The translations under genes and the position numbers were made by a program. The notes beneath the pieces were generated by a model. It did not search any database and was not told the origin of the DNA. It saw nothing but the letters and a program-made list of their open reading frames with translations. From Chryseobacterium arthrosphaerae (GTDB lineage Bacteria > Bacteroidota > Bacteroidia > Flavobacteriales > Weeksellaceae): DNA of 64,000 nt. Numbering within the stretch: the stretch's first letter is position 1; each line of letters begins with the position of its first letter. Shown one piece after another: positions 17,571-26,091 of the stretch. The DNA is taken from assembly GCF_001684965.1 (NCBI RefSeq), contig NZ_MAYG01000032.1:62001-126000 (forward strand), written 5' to 3'.

Positions 17571-19478
17571 TTAGACTGGAATATTATTATAATAATTATT
17601 GAACTTTATATTATCTATATAATCTTCCAGAAGTGGTTGTACACTGCAGTTAAAGAGAATATTTTCTTTTGCTATTGTTTTATGAGCTCTTAAATAGAGT
17701 CCATATTTAACATCATTAATTTCATTCCCGGAAACGGTTACTTTGCCATCTAATGAGCTTCCTAAGATTGGAAGAGTCTGTCCTCCTGAGGTTGGGACCG
17801 GCCAAATTTCAGGGACTGAATTTACGATAACCCCATATCCTTCATTATTACTATACAATAGATTATCTGAAATTACAATACGTTTTGTCGAGTTTTTATA
17901 ATGATCTAAGTTTTGTTGTGAAAGTATACTTAGTCCATCTACTTGAACTCCAACAAACCCTTCACCTGTTGTTATTGATTTAAAATTGTTATTATTTACC
18001 ATCACTTTTCCTAAAGGTACTGCAATGCGATGTACTGATGATATTATATTTCCATTAGAATCATAAGTATGGATTGAAGTATGAGCTTTAAAATCAACAG
18101 CAACTCCACTCATATTAGTAGCTATATTATTTGAAACATTTATATTATTCATGCTTCCAACAATCAGTACAGCTGTTTTTAAATAATCAAAAGTATTATT
18201 CGATATATTAACATTCTCCACTATTGTGTTATTGACCTGTGATTGTACAAGAATTCCATAACTATTACCAACAACTCCTTCAATAATATTATTACAAATT
18301 GAGAAGTTTTTGACAACACCACCCTCTATTTCTCTAGTCGCTGAATTAATAATACCACTATCATTTGTAATCAATTGATGGATATAATTATCCGTAATAA
18401 TCGCATTCATTCTAGTGCCATCAAAACGTATTGCCCCCCATGTTGTATTTTTGAAAATATTATTTGAAATGATAAAATTATCTACATTATCATAAAAATC
18501 TATTGCAAATAGTCTATGGTGACCAGTATTATCACGTCCACAAAGTTCAAAATAATTATTATTTACCAACAATGAACCAACCAGTCCACAATCGGAAGCA
18601 GAAATACCACAAGGCATTTGAGCCGAGTTAGGTATTGGAGTACCGTTTGCTTCTCTTAGAACTTTATTTTTGAAAACGTTATTTTCAATTGTAAAGTTTA
18701 TATTATGGGACTGAGAAAGCGTCAGGTGTTCCATTCTATACATTTGGGTCTGTATCTCACTCTCAAAATAATTATCTGTAATTTTTATTTCTCCCTCCGT
18801 ATTACAATTATAGAACTGCAATCCTCTCGTATACAGATCCAAAAAACTACAATTCTTAATTTCTATATTGATGGTTCCTCCGGTATAACTATCCTGAATA
18901 AATGTTATATAAATACCTCCATTAAAGTCTCTTAATGTATCATCACTCCCTATAATGTTATAATCAGCTTCAGTATAAACCTGAGAAATATGGCTTTTAT
19001 TCTGATCGATTTTAATTCCGTCTATAATGAAGTTATTACAATTAACAAATTTCAGATAATAAGACCGGAAACGCTCAGTTGTATCTGACTTAATCAAAGT
19101 ATGCTGTTTGTCTCCCAAAAGTTTAAAACAATTGAGATTTTCAAAAGCAAGCTGTCTGTTTACAATATACTCTCTTGCATCAAATCTTAACGTTGCTCCT
19201 AAATATGCTGCAGTTTTAATCGCCTGAGTGATCATAGCCTCATCATTGGTATATCTTTTATTACACCTATACCATTCAATATTAATAGTATTTTCGTTTA
19301 AAAGAGCTTTATAATACTCTCCATTTCTAAGAATGATAACTACGTCATCTTCCGGCAAATTACTTCCCGTGATTTTCTGATAATAAACTTCTTCTCCTGT
19401 GTTCATGAAAAATTCCTTGTGCCCATAATTGCCAATGGTACACGTTGAAGGAAATTTCTGGCTGTTACAATTTGTCAT
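17571..19478 (-). CDS. Right-handed parallel beta-helix repeat protein, copy A
   Basis: The 635-residue protein has no signal peptide, lipobox or T9SS domain. An N-terminal module of about 90 residues ends in a pectate-lyase-3-type segment (NDEAMITQAIKTAAYLGATLRF, DAREYIVNRQL). A long series of Asn-rich beta-helix rungs follows, for example NNNYFEL, ISNNIFKN, ITDNYIHQ and ISNNTFDY. This fold is found in polysaccharide lyases and phage tailspikes, but no catalytic residues could be assigned. It is a paralogue of the next gene upstream, and the two share an 86-bp identical stretch. The gene is visibly more AT-rich than the paa genes around it and has no link to phenylacetate metabolism. Confidence 0.85.
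   Translation of the reverse strand: MTNCNSQKFPSTCTIGNYGHKEFFMNTGEEVYYQKITGSNLPEDDVVIILRNGEYYKALLNENTINIEWYRCNKRYTNDEAMITQAIKTAAYLGATLRFDAREYIVNRQLAFENLNCFKLLGDKQHTLIKSDTTERFRSYYLKFVNCNNFIIDGIKIDQNKSHISQVYTEADYNIIGSDDTLRDFNGGIYITFIQDSYTGGTINIEIKNCSFLDLYTRGLQFYNCNTEGEIKITDNYFESEIQTQMYRMEHLTLSQSHNINFTIENNVFKNKVLREANGTPIPNSAQMPCGISASDCGLVGSLLVNNNYFELCGRDNTGHHRLFAIDFYDNVDNFIISNNIFKNTTWGAIRFDGTRMNAIITDNYIHQLITNDSGIINSATREIEGGVVKNFSICNNIIEGVVGNSYGILVQSQVNNTIVENVNISNNTFDYLKTAVLIVGSMNNINVSNNIATNMSGVAVDFKAHTSIHTYDSNGNIISSVHRIAVPLGKVMVNNNNFKSITTGEGFVGVQVDGLSILSQQNLDHYKNSTKRIVISDNLLYSNNEGYGVIVNSVPEIWPVPTSGGQTLPILGSSLDGKVTVSGNEINDVKYGLYLRAHKTIAKENILFNCSVQPLLEDYIDNIKFNNYYNNIPV
19153..19238. repeat. 86-bp direct repeat, copy A
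   Basis: This block within the beta-helix gene is identical base for base to 21012-21097 in the paralogue. It encodes most of the segment EAMITQAIKTAAYLGATL through IVNRQ. The surrounding coding sequence is much less alike. Confidence 0.9.
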
Positions 19479-19515
19479 AATTATTTTTTTTCGATTATTT
19501 TAAATAAGATTTAAA

Positions 19516-19558
19516 AATGATACTGAAGCTAAGCGCTATCAACAACAAAACTTGTCGT
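19516..19558 (-). promoter_or_regulatory. Conserved upstream element of beta-helix gene A
   Basis: The region holds AATGATACTG (19516-19525) and the inverted repeat ACAAC-AAAACTT-GTCGT (19542-19558, one wobble). Both recur at similar distances in front of the paralogous gene. It lies 38-80 bases upstream of the start codon, so an operator or promoter element is likely. Confidence 0.55.
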
Positions 19559-19588
19559 ATCATTTTTATCTACTATAATGCAATCATT

Positions 19589-21343
19589 TTAAATCATTAC
19601 ATTATTATTAAAATTTTCATGATAAATTGTTTGGCCGGGTACATCTGCATCGCTAATAGGTTCAGAGGTATTATAAATCAAATTATCTTTAACAAACACC
19701 TGTTTTGTTCGTATGAAAAAACCTGTTTTCAGTTTTTCAAGAGTATTATTTGCAATAGTAACAACGTTTTCAAGTGTTTTACCAATATTAATAACTACTC
19801 CCATTCCTGTAGTATTCCCCGAAATAAAGTTATTATTAATGAGTACCCTACCCATGAATTTATCTGCAACATCTAATCCATCTATTTGGATTCCTACAAA
19901 TCCATTGTAACTAAGTTCCTGTCTCCCATTCAGATGGTTATCATTAATATAAATTTTTTCTATTTTCTTAGGCTGTAAAGGAACATCTCCATGTCCTGTT
20001 TTAAATCCTTTTACCCTAATACCAATTCCTATAAGATTAAAAGCCTGATTATTACTTATTGATACAACACTTACATCTCCATGAATTGTAATTCCATATC
20101 TTAGATTGTACATTGTATTATTTGAAATATCAATATTTTCTGCTGCACAAAAAGGAGAAAGACCTTGTACTGTAATACCGTAGCTTAGTTCATTTTCAGA
20201 GTCCAGGATATTGTTATGAATTCTGATATTTTTGAACACTGTTTGATTATATTTTTCTTCTTCTCTTGAAGCTACCATAATCATTCCGTCCTCATCTGCG
20301 ATCAATTGATGAAAAATATTATCACAGATAATGCCATTTTTTCGGGTTCCATCAAATCTAATAGCTCCCCAGGTTAAGTTTTTAAATGTATTATTTGAAA
20401 TAATAAAATTATCGACATAATCATAGAAATCAATTGCATAAAGCCTGTGCCCCCCCGCATGATTTCTTCCACAATATTCAAAATTATTGTTATTTATTAG
20501 CACAGATCCAAACTCACCAAGTTCAAAAGCATAAATAGCTACCACTCCATGATCAGGATTATGGTTTTCAGCATTTATGAAATTATTATTTTCTACAACT
20601 ACATTTGCCCAGCTACATTGCGCAATTACCAAATGCTCCATCATGTAAGATTGTTCCTGGAGCCCGCTTTCAAAAAGATTATCACTAACAATAATATTCC
20701 CTTTAAGACAAGAATAAATATGTACTGCACGATTATACAAATCAAAAAAGTGACAGTTTGTAATTTTTATATTGTATGATTTAGTAATGAATATTCCCCC
20801 ATTATATTCTTTATCTGTAGAATTATCTACAGAATTATAAACAGGTAGATTACTTTTATTCAGGTCAAACTTCAAACCTTCTATAATAAAATTATCACAG
20901 TCCGTAAAATTGAAATAAGCTCCTTCAATCTTTTCTTTACTACTTGATTTGATCCATGTACGCTGTCCATCTCCCAAAAGCTTGAAGCAGGAAAGATTTT
21001 GAAATTCCAATTGTCTGTTTACAATATACTCTCTTGCATCAAATCTTAACGTTGCTCCTAAATATGCTGCAGTTTTAATCGCCTGAGTGATCATAGCTTC
21101 ATCATTATCAATCAACGGGTTTGTATAAAGACATCTGTACCATTCAATATTGATGGTGTTTTCTGTGTAAATCGCTTTATAATAGTTTCCGTTTCTTTCA
21201 AGAAGAACTACTCCATCTACATGGCTGGCATGCACAGGATCAATTTTCTGATAATAGATCTGCTCTCCCGTATTGTGAAATAGCTCGCTAAAATCTGCAT
21301 CATTACAAATTAAAGGAAATGTAGGTTTGTTACAATTTGTCAT
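19589..21343 (-). CDS. Right-handed parallel beta-helix repeat protein, copy B
   Basis: The 584-residue protein is built like copy A. The N-terminus is MTNCNKPTFPLICND, then TGEQIYYQKID, then the EAMITQAIKTAAYLGATLRF segment, and Asn-rich beta-helix rungs such as ISNNTFKN, ICDNIFHQ and ISNNTMYN run to the C-terminus. Shared blocks such as RLYAIDFYDYVDNFIISNN and WGAIRFDGTR show recent common ancestry with copy A. No export signal is visible. The two copies lie head to tail with a 110-base gap and conserved upstream motifs, so they arose by tandem duplication. Carbohydrate binding or cleavage is possible but not proven. Confidence 0.85.
   Translation of the reverse strand: MTNCNKPTFPLICNDADFSELFHNTGEQIYYQKIDPVHASHVDGVVLLERNGNYYKAIYTENTINIEWYRCLYTNPLIDNDEAMITQAIKTAAYLGATLRFDAREYIVNRQLEFQNLSCFKLLGDGQRTWIKSSSKEKIEGAYFNFTDCDNFIIEGLKFDLNKSNLPVYNSVDNSTDKEYNGGIFITKSYNIKITNCHFFDLYNRAVHIYSCLKGNIIVSDNLFESGLQEQSYMMEHLVIAQCSWANVVVENNNFINAENHNPDHGVVAIYAFELGEFGSVLINNNNFEYCGRNHAGGHRLYAIDFYDYVDNFIISNNTFKNLTWGAIRFDGTRKNGIICDNIFHQLIADEDGMIMVASREEEKYNQTVFKNIRIHNNILDSENELSYGITVQGLSPFCAAENIDISNNTMYNLRYGITIHGDVSVVSISNNQAFNLIGIGIRVKGFKTGHGDVPLQPKKIEKIYINDNHLNGRQELSYNGFVGIQIDGLDVADKFMGRVLINNNFISGNTTGMGVVINIGKTLENVVTIANNTLEKLKTGFFIRTKQVFVKDNLIYNTSEPISDADVPGQTIYHENFNNNVMI
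21012..21097. repeat. 86-bp direct repeat, copy B
   Basis: Identical to 19153-19238. The exact match inside otherwise diverged genes suggests gene conversion or very strong constraint at the DNA level. Confidence 0.9.
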
Positions 21344-21387
21344 AATTAATGTTTGTGTTAGTTAATTTTTTAATCTGATCATTAAAG

Positions 21388-21435
21388 AATGATACTGTAA
21401 CAAAACTAATGGCCGTTAACGACAAAACTCGTCGT
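21388..21435 (-). promoter_or_regulatory. Conserved upstream element of beta-helix gene B
   Basis: It contains AATGATACTG (21388-21397) and a perfect inverted repeat ACGAC-AAAACTC-GTCGT (21419-21435), matching the element before copy A. On the minus strand, TAGTTTTG (21401-21408) fits the Bacteroidota TANNTTTG box. The TTTG within the inverted repeat is only 14 bases further upstream, shorter than usual. Confidence 0.55.
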
Positions 21436-21500
21436 ATTATTTTTTTATTTAAAAAGTAAATTGAGATCTCACAGAACATAAACAGGCAACACGAATTATT

Positions 21501-21968
21501 CTAATGACATTTAAAATAATCGAACGGCTCCAGGCAGTCTAAACACTGGTAAGAAGCCTTACAAAGTGTAGACCCGAAACGGCTGATCTGTTTGGTATGT
21601 TCAGAACCGCAACGCGGGCATTTTTTCGGTTTCCCGATGTGGTGTTCGTCTGCTCCTTTTTCCGGGGGAGTGATTCCATAGGCCCGGAGTTTTTCTCTCG
21701 CTTCATCTGTCAACCAGTCTGTTGTCCATATCGGGAACATTTTGGTGACTACTTTGGCATCCCATCCGTTCTCTTTCATCATTTTGATAATATCCTCTTC
21801 AATGGTAAACATTGCAGGACATGCAGAATAAGTAGGCGTAATCGTTACTTCACAAGTATTCTCACCTGTGATTTGTGCATCTCTTACGATTCCCAGCTCC
21901 ACGATATCAATCACCGGGATTTCCGGATCGGGAATGGTTTTTAATAAGTTTAAAATATTGTTTTGCAT
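21501..21968 (-). CDS. paaD: PaaD, phenylacetyl-CoA epoxidase maturation protein
   Basis: The protein has 155 residues: an N-terminal MIP18/DUF59-like domain (IPDPEIPVIDIVELGIVRD, with TYSACPAM containing the conserved cysteine) and a C-terminal zinc-ribbon-like region with CPRCGSEH and CLDC followed by a terminal CH. PaaD is needed for a functional epoxidase and probably acts in iron-sulfur or metal-centre assembly. It is normally directly next to paaC; here a large secreted-protein gene lies between them, 21 bases upstream. Confidence 0.93.
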   Translation of the reverse strand: MQNNILNLLKTIPDPEIPVIDIVELGIVRDAQITGENTCEVTITPTYSACPAMFTIEEDIIKMMKENGWDAKVVTKMFPIWTTDWLTDEAREKLRAYGITPPEKGADEHHIGKPKKCPRCGSEHTKQISRFGSTLCKASYQCLDCLEPFDYFKCH

Positions 21969-21989
21969 ATTTTAAATTTGAAAATACTA

Positions 21990-24848
21990 TTAATCAAGTA
22001 TTTTCTTAGTTGAAATTTTATTATTAATATCAGATACTTTTACAATATAGTTTCCTTTTAAAATATCAAACCTGAATCGGTTTGAAAAAATCCCAGTGTA
22101 TTCCTGTATCACCTTACCTGAGAAATCAACAATCTGTATACTTTTTATTTTCTCCTGAGATACCACTTCATAGAAGCCGGAATCTTTATATATCCTGATG
22201 TCCGAAATTTTATCTGAAGTATCCTTTTCTGAAGGTCTACCGACCATTCTGCTTACGCTTGACGGTACATGCTGATTCTGTAAATTGACATCCCCATAAC
22301 ATGTATTCTTCCACCAGTCCTTTACCTCACTGAGCGCAAAATTCGGCGGTGTGTTGTACATATTATTTTTAAATACCTGTAGTTTTGAATCTTTGTTTGA
22401 AACATTATACATGGCAAAAATCTGGGATTTATCATCATTTTCAATATTGAAATCAACAAGTTTTCCTTTTATCTTTTTGGAATCATAGTTTGTGGACGCC
22501 CAATATCCTGTAGATCCTAAATAATTAAAGTGATCTCCCTTTCCCTGGAAAAGCTGCAGATTTGTATGCTCCGGATCAGATTCATAAAGTACCGCAATAT
22601 CATCTCTTTTGTTTCCATCATAAAAATTACCGGAAACAATCCTTTTGGCAAACTGATTAAAAGGATAGCCGCTATCAGCCCACCATTGATGAAAAACAAA
22701 ACTTGAGCCCATTCCTTGAAACACATGTACAGCAGTGGCATCGTTACTATTTTTATAGAAAACTGCAATATCATTATGTCTGCCGTCATTATCAAAATTT
22801 CCGGATACAATATTACTTATGATATTATTTGCTGGATAGGATGTACTTTTCCAAAAACCATCCGCCCCAAGGTATTTAAAAGACTTATTACTTCCCTGTC
22901 CTTGAAATACATGTATTATTGTTTCTCCATTTCCATAATCATACATTACAGCTATATCATTATGAATGTTATTATTATCAAAATCTCCGGATACCATCCT
23001 GTCACCAATCAGATTAGCATAATAACCTGTCTCTTTCCACCATCCCTGGGCTTCATTACTATAAATAAAACCGGATCCGGTTCCTTCAAATACATGTATC
23101 CTTGTTTCTCCTCCTCCATAATAATACATCACAGCTATATCATCAAAATAGCCATCACCGTTAAAATCTCCGGAAACGATTCTATCTGAAAATAATTCAA
23201 GCGGATATCCCGCGGATCCCCAAACATTTTTCACGGAAGATATAGATCCGTCAGGGGCCATTTTAGCCACATTTAAAAATGTTTTATCCCCATTGGTACT
23301 GAAATAGGCTACCTCATCTCTTACCCCATCATGATCAAAATCTAAAGAAACAGGTTTTGATGTTTTTTCTGAATCAAAGAAGTTGGTATTGTCTACTTCA
23401 AAGACTTTTGTATTGTTTTTAATTGCTTTTGTATAGTCTAAATAGTAAGCTAATGAGGCCATCTGATCGACTGCTCTTCTTTTTTGGTCTTCTTTTTTTT
23501 CATCAGGAGTCAACTCTGGAGGTACACCATTATTATCCGGATCTATTCGTGTTTGTGCATGAATACTTATGATATTTAGAAGTTTCTTTAACCTATCATT
23601 TTCTGCTTGACTAAAATTATCTTTATTAAAATTTGCATAATATGCCAAAAGCGCAAACATCTCAACAATATCATCAGAGTACAAAAAAGAATAATAGTCT
23701 TTGTTATTCAAATTAGCTATTTTCTCACACTCTATGGTACTATAAAAAGTGCTTAAAGTTCCTAAATAAGAAGCATTTTCATATTCCACCCTATATTTAA
23801 TAATATGATTAATACCCTTTTTAATACCTGCAATCAGTCTCTCTCTTAATACAACATTTGACTTGGGGATCCCGTCTAAAGACTCAATTAGTCCCCTTAA
23901 AATAATTGCATGGTAATTAATTTTTGATTCATGATATACTTTTTGACCATTAGGAAGTGTTTCTACACCATTCTTCCAGGTGCCATTACATATCCCTGTT
24001 TCATTGGACTGCTGATCTAGCAACCAATTACTAAGCTGAATAATTTTTTCTAAATACTTACAGTTCTGTGTTATTTTATAAGCCTTTGTAAGCCCCCATA
24101 ATCCAAAAGCAGTGTAATTTTCAGAATTATATCCAATTAGATCTACCGTATTTAAGTTATCCGCAGCATTAACAATAGCGTCATATAAACCTCCCGGAAG
24201 TTGAATATTATTTTTTTTCAAATATAGATACCCTTCACAAAGCCCTGCTATAGCACTGCCTGTTTCAAATACATGTACGCTATTCTGGGATATATTTCCT
24301 AGGGTATCAATTTGGTCAAATATATCTTTACCTTCTCTTGACCACCAGTAAATATAACCACCAAATGCTAAACTATTAGCTGGATTTTTAACCTGTTGTG
24401 ATATTAAATATTCTAATCCTTGAATAATTGTAGGAGAATTCTGGGAGTTTGAATAATAATTATCATAGTGAATCATAGCACGTATCTGCTTACTTGTATC
24501 TCTTGGTTGGGGATGGCTACTCCAGAAACCAGAATACTTTGCATCCGGATCATATTCATAGAATTTTTTGTAGTTCCCTATATATCCACTAAAATAACCT
24601 CTTGACCATGCACCTGGCGGCCACGTATCACTGCTAAAAACCGGTTGATAATTATTAGCCGTATCAATCTTTATTAGTTTAGGAAGTCCTCTAAATGTTT
24701 TACTAAGCGTAATTACATTTTGTATTGTAGTATTATTAGCCTTAATAGTATCATTCCCCAGGTTTAGAGCTATGGTATCATAGATAACAGGTTGCACCTG
24801 TGCTCCTAAGGTGGCAGAAAAAAGTAATAGGCTGCAAAAGTATTTCAT
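21990..24848 (-). CDS. Secreted FG-GAP/VCBS-repeat protein with T9SS sorting domain
   Basis: The 952-residue protein has a signal peptide (MKYFCSLLLFSATLGAQ). Residues of about 60-470 form a helical region that may be an alpha/alpha toroid. From about 500 to 850 there are six repeats of the form D-F-(N/D)-x-D-G...D-(D/E)-I-A-V-x-Y...HVF-(E/Q)-G, with calcium-binding-like aspartates as in FG-GAP/VCBS propellers. The C-terminus (about 880-952) is a type IX sorting domain. It is probably surface-exposed or released, perhaps binding glycans. It lies exactly between paaC (39-base gap) and paaD (21-base gap). It is noticeably AT-rich, indicating insertion into the operon. Confidence 0.85.
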   Translation of the reverse strand: MKYFCSLLLFSATLGAQVQPVIYDTIALNLGNDTIKANNTTIQNVITLSKTFRGLPKLIKIDTANNYQPVFSSDTWPPGAWSRGYFSGYIGNYKKFYEYDPDAKYSGFWSSHPQPRDTSKQIRAMIHYDNYYSNSQNSPTIIQGLEYLISQQVKNPANSLAFGGYIYWWSREGKDIFDQIDTLGNISQNSVHVFETGSAIAGLCEGYLYLKKNNIQLPGGLYDAIVNAADNLNTVDLIGYNSENYTAFGLWGLTKAYKITQNCKYLEKIIQLSNWLLDQQSNETGICNGTWKNGVETLPNGQKVYHESKINYHAIILRGLIESLDGIPKSNVVLRERLIAGIKKGINHIIKYRVEYENASYLGTLSTFYSTIECEKIANLNNKDYYSFLYSDDIVEMFALLAYYANFNKDNFSQAENDRLKKLLNIISIHAQTRIDPDNNGVPPELTPDEKKEDQKRRAVDQMASLAYYLDYTKAIKNNTKVFEVDNTNFFDSEKTSKPVSLDFDHDGVRDEVAYFSTNGDKTFLNVAKMAPDGSISSVKNVWGSAGYPLELFSDRIVSGDFNGDGYFDDIAVMYYYGGGETRIHVFEGTGSGFIYSNEAQGWWKETGYYANLIGDRMVSGDFDNNNIHNDIAVMYDYGNGETIIHVFQGQGSNKSFKYLGADGFWKSTSYPANNIISNIVSGNFDNDGRHNDIAVFYKNSNDATAVHVFQGMGSSFVFHQWWADSGYPFNQFAKRIVSGNFYDGNKRDDIAVLYESDPEHTNLQLFQGKGDHFNYLGSTGYWASTNYDSKKIKGKLVDFNIENDDKSQIFAMYNVSNKDSKLQVFKNNMYNTPPNFALSEVKDWWKNTCYGDVNLQNQHVPSSVSRMVGRPSEKDTSDKISDIRIYKDSGFYEVVSQEKIKSIQIVDFSGKVIQEYTGIFSNRFRFDILKGNYIVKVSDINNKISTKKILD

Positions 24849-24887
24849 ATTTTTCGGTTATTAGTGTGAATGAAAGGGAAACTTAAT

Positions 24888-25637
24888 CTACCACGTACAC
24901 CCAGGATACGCTCTCTGCATATACTGAAGCTCACAAAGAATATATCCGAAGTATTCCGTATGATATCCTGTTCTCGATTTTGGCTGCATAAACAGATTGG
25001 TTGGATATTCTAGCCCAAAGTCCTGGAAATCTTTCTTCGTTATCGTAAGAAAGTCTTCATAAAGAACATCTGTATCCGGAACGATATTTAAAGCAACAAG
25101 ATCGTCTTCACCTTCTGTTTTGGCAAAAAGGCCTTTGGTATATTCCCAGATATTTTCGATGGCTTTCTCCAGACGCTGGCGGCTTTCTTCTGTTCCCTGG
25201 GCAAAGATTTTCATCCAGGAAGAAGCGTGCGTATAGTGGTATCTTACCTCTTTCAGTGATTTCTGGGCAATTGCAGAAAGTTCATCATTAGAAGAATTTG
25301 ACAATGCTTCATACATCAGCTTCTGATATACAGAAAACACATATACTTTAAGAATTGTCTGTGCATAGTCTTCGTTGGGAAGTTCTGTCCAGTGGGCATT
25401 TAGATATTCGTGCTCATATCTCAAAAATGCGATATCATCTTCACTTTTGCCGTTGTCAATCACTCTTGAAGCATACACATAAAAGTTATTCGCCTGACCA
25501 AGTTCATCCAACGCAATATTCGTCAATGCGATATCTTCCTCCAGATAAGGACCTTCACCGCACCACGCAGACAGACGCTGTCCCATAATGAAACTGTCGT
25601 CTGCTAATTTTAATAGATAATTATATAATGGGTTCAT
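24888..25637 (-). CDS. paaC: PaaC, phenylacetyl-CoA 1,2-epoxidase structural subunit
   Basis: The 249-residue ferritin-like protein opens LYNYLLKLADDSFIMGQRLSAWCGEGPYLEEDIALTNIALDELGQA, as is typical of PaaC. PaaC pairs with PaaA in the epoxidase but lacks an active diiron site and has a structural role. It stands in the usual order A-B-C, with spacers of 70-100 bases. Confidence 0.95.
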   Translation of the reverse strand: MNPLYNYLLKLADDSFIMGQRLSAWCGEGPYLEEDIALTNIALDELGQANNFYVYASRVIDNGKSEDDIAFLRYEHEYLNAHWTELPNEDYAQTILKVYVFSVYQKLMYEALSNSSNDELSAIAQKSLKEVRYHYTHASSWMKIFAQGTEESRQRLEKAIENIWEYTKGLFAKTEGEDDLVALNIVPDTDVLYEDFLTITKKDFQDFGLEYPTNLFMQPKSRTGYHTEYFGYILCELQYMQRAYPGCTW

Positions 25638-25656
25638 TATTTTTAGCTTTTGTTTT

Positions 25657-25699
25657 TTGGCGTATAGCTTTTGGCAGGTTGCAGGCAGCTATCAGCCAA
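25657..25699. repeat. Imperfect inverted repeat between paaB and paaC
   Basis: TTGGCGTATAGCT (25657-25669) and AGCTATCAGCCAA (25687-25699) are complementary at 11 of 13 positions. The sequence differs from the neighbouring AATTTGAAAA elements, so this is another palindrome type in the same operon. Confidence 0.55.
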
Positions 25700-25707
25700 T
25701 AGATGTT

Positions 25708-25989
25708 TTACATATTTTTTACATCGTTTGGGATTTCGTAGAAAGTAGGGTGACGGTACAGTTTGTCATCAGCCGGATCAAAGAAAGCTTCTTTGTCTAC
25801 TCCTTCTGAAGTCACGATATACTTACTTGGTACTACCCATACAGAAGTTCCTTCTTTTCTTCTTGTGTATACGTCTCTTGCGTTTTGTAAGGCCATTTCT
25901 GCTGTTGGCGCCTGTACAATTCCAACGTGTTTGTGAGATAATCCCGGTTTAGTCTGAATAAACACTTCCCACATATCTAAATTTGCCAT
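25708..25989 (-). CDS. paaB: PaaB, phenylacetyl-CoA 1,2-epoxidase subunit
   Basis: The 93-residue protein begins DMWEVFIQTKPGLSHKHVG and contains NARDVYTRR and the C-terminal KLYRHPTFYEIP, all characteristic of PaaB. It bridges PaaAC dimers in the epoxidase complex. It is preceded by an AT-rich inverted repeat and followed by a second palindrome. Confidence 0.95.
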   Translation of the reverse strand: MANLDMWEVFIQTKPGLSHKHVGIVQAPTAEMALQNARDVYTRRKEGTSVWVVPSKYIVTSEGVDKEAFFDPADDKLYRHPTFYEIPNDVKNM

Positions 25990-26001
25990 ATTTTAATTGA
26001 G

Positions 26002-26080
26002 AATTTGAAAATTTGAAAATCAGGTAATTTGAAAATTAATCTGCAGCAGCTACATTTTCAAATTTGCCCATTTTCAAACG
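26002..26080. repeat. AT-rich inverted repeat (paa spacer family, copy 3)
   Basis: AATTTGAAAATTTGAAAATC then AGGTAATTTGAAAATT (26002-26037) is followed by ATTTTCAAATTTGCCC and ATTTTCAAACG (26054-26080), which can fold back on the left part. It fills the paaA-paaB spacer. Confidence 0.7.
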
Positions 26081-26091
26081 AATGCATTAAA

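Noticed and set aside
17571..21343. Tailspikes of a phage or CRISPR-like repeats
   Set aside because: The short repeats are codon-level Asn-rich beta-helix rungs of variable length inside open frames, not spacer-separated DNA repeats, and no phage structural gene is near.
21990..24848. Calling the helical part a specific glycosidase or lyase
   Set aside because: The alpha/alpha-toroid impression is not backed by recognisable catalytic residues, so no enzyme activity is assigned.
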